Positions 24,089 through 32,141 of a stretch of DNA of 64,000 nucleotides are shown here, piece after piece. Within the stretch, counting starts at the first letter, position 1; every line of letters starts with the position of its first letter. The DNA comes from Diphasiastrum complanatum (Eukaryota > Streptophyta > Lycopodiopsida > Lycopodiales > Lycopodiaceae): NCBI GenBank assembly GCA_029204225.1, contig CM055108.1, positions 8,866,601 through 8,930,600 of the forward strand, given 5' to 3'. Both the position numbers and the translations under genes were made by a program. Under the pieces are notes generated by a model, which was not told where the DNA came from, searched no databases, and saw nothing but the letters and a program-made list of their open reading frames with translations.

Positions 24089-24193
24089 TTCTGTATACTC
24101 CACAGATATTCTATTTTTTTTTATTTTGGTTCACCTTATCTGAAGATCTACACACTATTTCACATATCCTACATTATCATTACATCATCCATT

Positions 24194-25554
24194 ATGGCCT
24201 CTACTCAATCAAGGAAGCCCAAGAATCAACTAGCTTCCATTGTTGCACACATCAAAGATTCCAATGAGCATTGGGTGCCCCATACATTTTCAACTTTTGA
24301 CTGGGTTTACATGCAACCATCGGGCAAAGGAACTCACAAGGTTGCAAAGAGGAAGCGAAACAACCAAGACTACCATTGGAAAGGAAGGATCCACGAATTG
24401 AAAATCGACCAAAATGGCGACTACCTTGCAAATGTGCAACACGTATACATGCGTCGAGATATTTTATTGGATGTGGTTGTTGCTGATAGAACCATACAGT
24501 CACATTGTAGGTTTCATCTCTTTTATTCTTGTGTTAGCTATTATGTTTGAATTATTATTATGTCATTGTAATGGATAATAATGTTGCATTAATGCCTGGT
24601 GTAGATGTCTTTCCTTCAAATAGCTTCAACTGGCAAAACGTGAAGTCCTTCACTGGAAAATTCTCCGCCATACATGTCAAATATGGAGAACTAATATATG
24701 GTGGGTTGGCATCCTCTGCCCTTATCAAAATGGGCATTTTCTTTTACGATCACATGTACGAAGTTCTAAAAAAAAACTTTGGCCAAGGCAAATTAGCACC
24801 AAATTTTGAGCCTGCGATCAATTCTCACGAGTGGCCATATGTTGACCAACTGACTATTGAATTAACGAAGAGGCAACTTCTCAAAGAGATTACTGATAAT
24901 ATGAAGCCAACATTCGGATCCAAACGAGTCTACACTAGCATCTCTGTGTTGATCACCGTATTTGTTGCCATATTTAAGGCGGTCCCCTTTAGGAAAACAA
25001 ACACGATGTGGGCATGGAAAGCAACAGAATCATCACTATTGGATAACATATTTGTCGCATGGGATTCAAAGGAAATGGAGCATAAAGGAGATTTAATAAG
25101 GTGTAAGCTCTCTTGTGAAACAATGACCATAAGGTATCATATTTCACGTCAAACATGCTCCTTAAGTTTCATCTATAGGCGATATAAGTTTGGTCATGGC
25201 CGATGGGACCCTCTGGACGCGGAGACGAATCAGCAAGAAGTGGAGTTATCCATACATTTGCCCCATGATGAAATACGAGAAATTTCATATAAATAAGGAG
25301 TGCAGCCTAGAAGATCTTCGGCATATGCTTGGATTGACTTTTGTTGATGTGCCAGTAGATTTTGTCTTCACTCGTAATGGACAAAATGTGAGTCCCTAAT
25401 TTCCATCAGATTCTTGAATTTTAAATAGTAATGTTGAATAAATATAAGATTATTAACTTTGTGTCTGGTTTTGCAGATACGGAGACGAGCCGAAAAAGAT
25501 CATGAATGTGTTTTATTTTTACAAACAGGGACATTAGGAGTCCAATGGGAATAA
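24194..25554 (+). CDS. Element gene A: BAH-like domain protein
   Basis: Four exons by my reading: 24194-24506, 24605-25102, 25179-25387 and 25477-25554. The introns are GT-AG with consistent phases and no stop. The protein has about 365 residues. The N-terminal region runs DWVYMQPSG, a basic stretch, HWKGRIHELK, VQHVYMRRDI, then FPSNSFNWQNVKSFTGKFSAIHV. This order resembles a BAH domain (an opening 'D.V.V.P', 'GRI..I', 'V..FYRPED', 'LF.S...D..P...I.GKC.V'), a nucleosome or histone-tail reader. The C-terminal region (ECSLEDLRHMLGL, VDFVFTRNGQNIRRR) is unrecognised. The same exon-1 boundary occurs in A' (23653). It is the first gene inside the element and is intact. BAH assignment is inference. 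Confidence 0.6.
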
Positions 25555-25995
25555 AGGATTTAATCTAATGGAAAATAGAAAACACAATTAGTTGGTTGTG
25601 TTTTGACTCTATTCTAATATATTTGGTTACGTTTTGACTTTACTTTTGCGTTGTCACATTTTATATGCCTGTTACTACATTTGTGGATGTCCAAGGTTGA
25701 AACTTGTTAGGGTTTAAATCTTTTAGTGATATGCATTTTAGTACTATTACTGGTTTTCTTCGAAGGTTTCCGCTAACTGGCAATTAGGATTTTTACTCAT
25801 GAGCCTAGACAAGAACATACTATATTTAAAAAAGAGGCCAAAACTTTTATAGGGGCACTTACTAAAAATAGAACCCTTCACTATATAAGGGTGCTTGGGT
25901 CCTCATTTCTCCACTTCATCCCTTGAGTGTCAGTTTTTTTAAATTCTCTGTTTTTCATCTCTTGTGTTCTCTGATACGTTTTCAAAGGCTAACCA
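25555..25995 (+). promoter_or_regulatory. Promoter region of element gene B
   Basis: Intergenic sequence between A and B. A TATATAA box at 25882-25888 lies 108 bp upstream of the first ATG of gene B and would place transcription start near 25915. Nothing else was recognised. Confidence 0.5.
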
Positions 25996-26007
25996 ATGTC
26001 GGAGGAA

Positions 26008-26034
26008 ATGGCACGGACGAAACAAACGGCTAGA
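26008..26034 (+). other. Histone H3 N-terminal tail mimic (MARTKQTAR)
   Basis: The nine codons spell the exact first nine residues of histone H3 (initiator Met, then ART, K4, QTA, R8). After that the sequence diverges (DPRV instead of KSTG). The ATG at 26008 has G at -3 and G at +4, a good context. The upstream ATG at 25996 has C at -3 and T at +4, a poor one. Starting at 26008 with Met removal before Ala would expose ARTKQTAR, as on H3 itself. Confidence 0.85.
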
Positions 26035-26640
26035 GATCCCAGAGTGACTGCATTGCTCCATAGGGATGCACTAGCCACCCTTGATGAGAGAGAGAGACGG
26101 GAGAGCAGAAGTAGGAGTAGGAGTCGCAGCCCTATAGCGTCTCAGGAAGATCCAGCCACTCAGCGTGAAGCTGAGGAGGACATGGCCCATACAGCAGTTG
26201 CATAGGAGGACCAGATTGAGCAGCAGCAGCAAGAAGACCAGCAGCAGTAGCAGGACCAGCAGCAACAGTAGCCACCACGAGAAAAAAGCCCTTCCCCGAC
26301 GGCAACTGAGCGGGAGGAAACAATGAAGTTCCTAGATGAGGAGCTTGCGGCATCGGGTGAGTTGTTGGTTCTGAATGATTCTTTCTTCGACCCGTTTCCA
26401 CCAACAATGGGCATGGACACATCAAATTTAGGCATATCGGGGGACACCACACCCACCGTGTCACCTCCAAGTCACGGCCCGGTGATGGATCCGATGATGT
26501 CGTTGCTGGTGGGTGGTTTTGATGAGGGCACCCCGATGTCGCACACAACAAGGATGAAGCAGAAGGCGACCCATAGATGGTCAAAGAGAGGAGCACACGA
26601 GCATAAAAGAGAAAATCCTCGCAAGGCAGGCTCTACATCA

Positions 26641-26802
26641 AAGCGACGAAACCCTGCAGCTCAGCAGCCATCACCACTGCCCACACCGCCAACATCGCCT
26701 CCACCGCGTCCACCTCCACCGCCTCCGCCCCCACCGCCTCCACCGCCTCCACCACCACCACCTCCACCACCACCACCTCCACCACCTCCATCGCCTCCAA
26801 GT
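26641..26802 (+). repeat. Poly-proline (CCNCCN) coding minisatellite
   Basis: A run of about 30 proline codons in gene B, built from CCA/CCT/CCG triplets, between the basic NLS-like stretch and the catalytic half. Such tracts act as spacers or SH3/WW ligands; here it is probably a spacer. Confidence 0.85.
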
Positions 26803-28317
26803 TCTGCCGTAGCTGGCCCAAGTAGGACCATCCGACATTACGAAGTTAGAACAAATGGTAAGAACATTTATTGTGGATTTCGGTTTTCAATTGTATGCTT
26901 TTCTTCAATTGATATGTTTTCGTAATGAAATTTCTGTTTTACAGATTGCGGAGGTAAAGTTATATTTGTTATTAAGTTGGACGAAGCAGAAATCGTAAAA
27001 GGGTGTAAACTTGAACGTGTCACAATCACCTTGATGAATCATGAATTGCAACAGTTTGGCGGAAGTTATTGTAAAGAATTTAGTGTGCAATCCGAAAATC
27101 ACATATGGTGGATAGCTGCATTTGAAGTTCCTAAGGAGTCTCACGACGTACTGGAGTGGCTATTTGAAAAATGTAGTATATCTAAGATAATACATGCACA
27201 ACATGAAGGCAAATTGCTCAATGTTGAAGGAGAAAGCTTTGTTGTAGAATGGCACCTAGCTGCTGATTTGAAGACTTTGAAATGCATGTACGGTTGTGGT
27301 CTCCGTGCAAATGCAAAGAATTTTGTATATATTGTATGTTTGAATCTGGGCGGAACAAAAGTATTTTGAATTGCAACCAACGTCTTGCACCAAATAGGCA
27401 CAATCTAGACAAAGCTTGGAGTCCTGTGTTGAACATTCCTCTCGAAAGAGTCCATTTTTGCACAATGCATGGTGAATTACGAATACTGGACAAATTATTA
27501 TTTTTGCATTGTTGTTACGCATGGAACATGCAGCCCAAATCAAGAGCAGATGTTAGCATTAGAAATCTAGAGATAATTGTATCCGATATGGGATTGCACG
27601 GGGGCCACGTGAGTCTTACCAAAGACGTTGAGATGAGTGGAAAAACGCAAGATGTTCCAGCAAAAGTTTCAATGGGTGGTGCGAAAGCGAGACACCTATT
27701 GTCAAATCATACTGCACGTGAAAGCAGTGTTGAATGGGGGTACTGGAGGAAAATATGTCAATGCACAACAAATATTGGCTCAAATCCTCGCATGGCAAGT
27801 ACACGTGCTAAGGTTTGGCAAGCATTTGATGCCTTGTCACAAACTATCAACAAAAAGATTGTGAGAGATGGAGATTTGGATAGATACGCAAGAGAAGTCA
27901 AAACATTTACTGAATTGATGATCGATGCATGGGGAGAAACACACATAACTCACTATATGGTATGTGTGTCTCATATTTTTTACTTTCGTATTTATTTGTT
28001 TGTAAAGATTTAAACTAATACAAATTTTCTATGAACAACACATCTTCTATGCTCATGGACCTTGGTTTATGAAAACCTATGGATCATTAGCTATTTGGAA
28101 TATGCAAGGCATGGAAAAGAGTCATTACAGGGCAAAGGCTGCGTATTTCAAAAATTCACGGCATGGCGGAGGAAAGGATCTTAGCAATGCATTGGTTGAG
28201 ATATTTCAATGGTTTTACAGAGGAGTTTTGGGCCGAGGACACTTTCAAAACACAAGAACTGAAGAGTTGTGTTCAATGATCTCCAATTCAAATTCAGTCA
28301 GAAAGACATCATGGTGA

Positions 28318-28706
28318 TCCTCTAATGCTAGAACAAGGCATCAAGAATGGAGGATGTCTAGAGTCCAAGTTGGAAAGAGATGGATGCCGAGGACACCAAC
28401 ATCCAATGTTTTGGAAAACAGCGCTAGAAAAACTATCGAAACTGATGAAATGGAATAGAAACAATTTATGTTGAATTGTAATTTGAATATTTCTTTGTGA
28501 TAAATATTACTGCTGAATTGGATTGTTGTTATAAATAGAAATTGTTTTATTTAATTTTATAATAATATCTATTTTTGGATACACGTCCCTCTTTCATTTT
28601 GTTGTCACTTCTTGCTTTGTTGAAATTTCTTTCCTCGTAATTTAGCTTGTCTTGTTCAATTAGACTACTAGTTTGCTGGTCAATTAGTGTTCTTAGTTGC
28701 ATAACA
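28318..28706. other. Spacer between element genes B and C
   Basis: AT-rich. It must hold the terminator of B and the promoter of C. No clear box was recognised. Confidence 0.5.
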
Positions 28707-30178
28707 ATGTCGTCCCCTAAAATAGAGTTGGCCAATCTGCTAGCCCCCACAGAGTTTTTAGATCAGTTAGATCGTATTTATTGTATGTTTACCGGTAGAA
28801 TAGACACGCTTGCCACTCTACGGGCTAATACGGATGCATTCACGTACGTGAGTGAGGATATAGATGAAACTTTGAAGCCTTATGCCATACAAATTCCTGG
28901 CTCAACTATCATGTGGATTCCATATAACTTGCTTAGTTATATATGGAAAGGAGATAAACCCCTTATCGCTCGTCTCAACAAATTTATTAGTCATTTGGGT
29001 AATGATCATTACTTGGAGCTAAGCAAGGATCAGCTGAAAATTTTTGATCTTGAAAGTGTAGGAAAGAAGTTTCTATCCGGTGAGATTACTGTTATTTTTT
29101 TGCTTAATGAGTTTCCAGCGACTGTGGCCAGCAACAAACACAATCCTAGTGAGCAGGTGAACGAGATGAACGACCTGGGTGAAGAGGAAGATTTATCTGC
29201 GGAGCATGAAGCAGTCTTGGCTGCGCAAGAGGCAACAAGTGCATCCACATCAGCGGAGCCAGAAGATATAGATGAGTCCGATGATGTCGTGCTTCAAATC
29301 CATGGCCTTGCTCCAATCATCATTGATGGGTAGGAGTATGTGTTCATGCATGACTTGCAACATATTCTCGGCTTGCGAGAAGATGAGATGCTGGAAGCAT
29401 TGGTAAATTTGCAGAATGGTAGTTCCACTTTCGACCACACCCAGCCAGACGACAAGTATGAGAAGCTGATCGGGCATGACACGGACACCACCGAGCAAGC
29501 ACTGGCAAGGGTGCTTTGCCAATTGAAAACGCTTCAACCACCACCAGTTCAAACGAGGCCATTTGATGTACTCGAAGGGAAAATTGCTGACGTGAAGTAC
29601 AAAGGCAAAGGAATTGACCTTGCACAAACCGAAGACATTGATGAAGGCACCGAGGCAAGTCTGACCCAACAATTCAACTTGCGTGTGTTTGTTATGTTTG
29701 TTTGTTTTCATTATACTCATTTTGCAATAATTTGCACCAAATGCAGGATGCAGTGGAGCTTGATGCATTTGCAATGCGAAGGGGTGGCGCTCGGGAGAAA
29801 GTTGAAGCAAGAACTCTGGACAGGTCTATGGCCCACTACATTGGAAACTTGCCCAACAACTTTATTTTCTGCTTCAGCAACAAATACAGCCTAGATGGAC
29901 AGACAGAGCTTCTTAAATGCAAAGCACTCTCCAAGCACATTGGTAAGCTGGACTTGTCACCGTCAGCGCCAAAGGCTTACTATGTCCTCCAAAAAGCCGT
30001 TTTGAATGATTTCTGTCCTGGATTCGAGACCCAACTCAATCTCTCGAGTTTAATTGGCCCTTATGAGGATGAGGGAGATGCTCCTAAATTAGCATTAGAA
30101 ATGTTAAAACCAGTACTGTCATCAGAGAAGAGATCAGAGAAGCTGAAGTCCTCTCTGAAGGAAATGGATCAAATGTGA
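28707..30178 (+). pseudogene. Element gene C: unrecognised acidic protein (one amber stop)
   Basis: The first ATG in frame is at 28707 (MSSPKIELANLL). Exon 1 runs to 29654 and exon 2 from 29747 to 30178. The 92-base intron is GC-AG (GAG|GCAAGT...ATGCAG|GAT), in phase 0. The product would have about 460 residues. It has no domain I recognise. Visible features are an acidic Ala/Glu/Ser-rich middle (EEEDLSAEHEAVLAAQEATS), then MHDLQHILGLREDEMLEAL, and a C-terminal half with MAHYIGNLPNNFIFCF and a Lys/Glu-rich end. A TAG at 29331-29333 interrupts the frame, and coding character continues immediately after it in the same frame. It is convergent with gene D. It could be an accessory transposition protein, but no evidence supports a specific role. 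Confidence 0.55.
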
Positions 30179-30307
30179 ATAAAGATTTTGTCATTTTTTT
30201 CTTGAGGACTCTCCTAATTCTTTGTTGTCATTATATGATGTGCTTATTCATTGGATTTAGAATTTAATTTTTTTTTTCTGATAAAGATTTCTCCTTCTTT
30301 TTTTATG

Positions 30308-30396
30308 TGGCGTGATTTTCATGCCAGGGCGCGACCAGGGCCCGTTTGACCAAGTCAAACATCCCCTGGTCGTGCCTTGGCGTGATTTCCATGCCA
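30308..30396. other. Nested hairpin between convergent genes C and D
   Basis: Arms 30328-30350 and 30354-30376 (GCGACCAGGG...GTTTGAC / GTCAAAC...CCCTGGTCGTG) pair over about 19 of 23 positions around a 3-nt loop. Flanking them are two nearly identical 19-mers (30308-30326 and 30378-30396, TGGCGTGATTT.CATGCCA), each partly palindromic. The location between two convergent 3' ends suggests a terminator or boundary role (inference). Confidence 0.7.
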
Positions 30397-30609
30397 CGAC
30401 ATGGAAACCTATCTTAGCTACAACATGGTTAAAGAAACTACCATTCCCATAGTACTGAAAATTTTAAATCACTGCATTCATATAAATGATACTAAAATTT
30501 TCAAATGACTGCATTCACATAAACAGTACTGAAATCAGATATCAAACTCAATCACAACAATTTGCATTCACATAACCTGAAATTCTGCAAGATACTTGAC
30601 ACCAAATCT

Positions 30610-31770
30610 TCAGTATATTATAAATAAAATCATGTACATGATATAATTGCGCTCTCTCCTTAGCCTTCTAGCTAGGTGGAGATCCTTCGGGAGTATTGTG
30701 ACTCTCTTCCCGTGCACTGCACACAAAAATGAGTCCTCAAAGAGCTGCGTTAGGTACATTTCCGTAGACTCTTGTATTGCGGACACCGCATCTGCCGTAA
30801 CTCTGTTCCCCAAGGACAATTCATCAACTATTTCTTTTACAAGCCTCACAAAAGAGGCCCTAGGGATCAAAAATTTTACGGACTTTTGATAGCTCCGTAT
30901 ATTCTGGAGCCACTTTGTGATCCTGCGCTTTCTAACACCTCCTTGGTCACATGCGTACACCATCTCTTTAACATTTGGATTTGGCTTGAACTTGTCGACT
31001 AGCTTTTTTGCAATTCTCAAGCGAATTGAATCACTTGTTTCATCTTCCACAATCTTAATCAAATCTTTACCCTTCAAAAAATGTTTCATATATTTTTCGG
31101 CAATAAAATCTTTTCCAACCGTCTTTTTCAAGAACTCTTTTGTGTCCCTCATACATCTTTTACTGGCACCACCACCTGGTGCCAAAGCTTCTAGTTTGTG
31201 TCTCTTAGTGTTTTCATTTTCTGCTTGCTGATCCATCGAGACTCTACGCTTTCGTTGTAAGCCATATATTGTCCTCTGAAATATACTGATTGAAGATTGC
31301 AATTCTTCAATTTTTGCGACAGAACTGGCAAGCTCTATTTTCAAACCATTTATTTCCTGCTCCATTTTCATATTTACTCCATGCAATGACTTTAAATTGT
31401 CATTCATACTCAATATATGAATGTTTGCCGTATTTGCCAATGGCTCAACTTGGATTCTTCGAGAATCCATTGCTTGACAATAGCCAAGCAGTCCATTCCG
31501 ACCATCCCCAACGAACCTTAACAAACTATGTACATCAGAAAATTTAGGAGGAGCATCTACTAGTGGATTATGAGGGTATAAATCACCTCTTACCCATAGG
31601 TCAATTTGTTTTTTTCCTTCTAATCTCCAACAATGCATGTCATACGGATTTAAGTTAACACCCCATGCAGCTTTGGTGGTCGCATAATCCTTCTCTAACT
31701 TCACATGTAAGTGATACTTGGTTGTCATCTTGAAGATGTCGAATTTCCCAAAAGAATCTATGTAGAACAT
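30610..31770 (-). CDS. Element gene D: coiled-coil protein with C-terminal histone H3 fold
   Basis: Single-exon minus-strand gene, 386 residues, no stops. Residues 1-100 are unrecognised (KYHLHVKLEKDY, WRLEGKKQIDLWV). Residues about 110-190 form a coiled coil followed by basic RKRR and KRHK patches. Residues 200-275 are helical and charged. Residues about 277-374 align without gaps to histone H3 from GGV through the end of the core: IRSYQKS (alpha-N, K56 equivalent), FVRLVKEI (alpha-1), DAVSAIQESTEMYL (alpha-2), LFEDSFLCAVHGKRVTI, PKDLHLARRLRRER (alpha-3). By manual comparison about half the core residues match. Loop 1 has the canonical H3 length, so it is not CENH3-like. The H3 tail is absent, replaced by about 275 residues. 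A hydrophobic tail (NYIMYMILFIIY) ends the protein. Likely role: nucleosome- or H4-binding decoy or variant. Confidence 0.85.
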   Translation of the reverse strand: MFYIDSFGKFDIFKMTTKYHLHVKLEKDYATTKAAWGVNLNPYDMHCWRLEGKKQIDLWVRGDLYPHNPLVDAPPKFSDVHSLLRFVGDGRNGLLGYCQAMDSRRIQVEPLANTANIHILSMNDNLKSLHGVNMKMEQEINGLKIELASSVAKIEELQSSISIFQRTIYGLQRKRRVSMDQQAENENTKRHKLEALAPGGGASKRCMRDTKEFLKKTVGKDFIAEKYMKHFLKGKDLIKIVEDETSDSIRLRIAKKLVDKFKPNPNVKEMVYACDQGGVRKRRITKWLQNIRSYQKSVKFLIPRASFVRLVKEIVDELSLGNRVTADAVSAIQESTEMYLTQLFEDSFLCAVHGKRVTILPKDLHLARRLRRERNYIMYMILFIIY

Positions 31771-32104
31771 TACAATATACCTTAATCAAATGGTGTCAAA
31801 GTTCAATGCGAACTAACCATGATATAAGCTTTACTAGGCATATACTAGTTTCCATCCCTAGGGGCCTATTGTAGTTAGGACAATGAAAGGTCGTCCTATA
31901 CTAACCCTACTCTAGTTGTAATTTGTAACTTACCTATTAGTTGCCTATTATAGTCTATGCAAATAACTTAGAATAGTCTATGAAAATGAGACCTACATTT
32001 AGGCCTTAACTCTTGCTCACCTTGTATGGTAACCCAAGGTAAAGGTGCCACGTAGGATTGATTAGCACTTAATTAATTATGATTAGAAAACTTGTTTAGG
32101 CAAG
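31771..32104 (-). other. Upstream region of element gene D
   Basis: AT-rich, must carry the promoter of D. No TATA box could be picked with confidence. It merges into the sub-terminal repeat near 32060. Confidence 0.45.
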
Positions 32105-32141
32105 GAAGAGGCCCTTTTTGAGTCCAAAAAGGGCCCTAATG
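32105..32141 (-). repeat. Right terminal inverted repeat
   Basis: Starts GAAGAGGCCC and ends GGGCCCTAATG, the inverse of 23689-23724 with one extra base. It contains a perfect hairpin with 11-bp arms (GGCCCTTTTTG / CAAAAAGGGCC) around AGTC. Confidence 0.9.

Larger units (their letters stand above)
25996..28317 (+). pseudogene. Element gene B: DDE-like transposase candidate with H3-tail N-terminus (decayed)
   Basis: Three exons: up to 26857, 26945-27959, and a last exon ending 28317 whose acceptor is unclear. N-terminus: MARTKQTAR, an SRSRSRSRSP run, a Gln-rich tract and a Pro-rich tract. Exon 2 carries IKLDEAEI, then WHLAADLKTLKCMYG followed by CIYC, then HFCTMHGELRILDKL. The last exon has AHGPWFMKTYGS and QGMEKSHYRAKAAYF. 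D...D-x(n)-CxxC...H...E is the layout of several DDE-type transposases with a zinc-binding insertion (KDZ-like), so the likely job is transposition; the triad is my inference. Breaks: TAG stops at 26203, 26248 and 26269 in the Gln-rich tract, and a one-base deletion in a T run at about 27316-27319, just before CIYC. An in-frame MSEE precedes the motif. Confidence 0.65.
23689..32141 (+). mobile_element. 8.45-kb TIR element carrying split histone-H3-like genes
   Basis: The ends are near-perfect terminal inverted repeats, 36 bp on the left and 37 bp on the right, differing by one A/T in a homopolymer run. Weaker inverted similarity ('ctaat.ataatta', then an ACGTG core) continues inward for about 40 bp. 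Inside lie genes A (BAH-like), B (transposase candidate with H3-tail N-terminus), C (unknown) and D (coiled coil plus H3 fold, convergent with C). A loose 5-bp ATGAA occurs near both ends (23683-23687, 32144-32148) but at unequal distances, so the target-site duplication is unproven. The superfamily is unresolved: the TIR start CATTAGGGCCC fits no family I recognise. B and C are broken, so this copy is probably non-autonomous. Confidence 0.8.

Noticed and set aside
23966-24193. Upstream extension of gene A through a Leu-Ser repeat
   Set aside because: The extension translates the (CT)n leader. The family start is conserved as MA-x-SRKP-like at 24194 and 23653.
26132-26596. Minus-strand open frames opposite gene B
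   Set aside because: Shadows of the Gln- and Pro-rich coding strand; no independent features.
26203-29333. Amber codon reassignment or programmed readthrough in the element
   Set aside because: The stops lack the usual CARYYA readthrough context and the host genes end normally. Decay of CAG codons explains them more simply.
30610-31770. Gene D as a centromeric H3 (CENH3)
   Set aside because: Loop 1 has canonical H3 length without the CENH3 insertion, and the N-terminal 275 residues are unlike CENH3.
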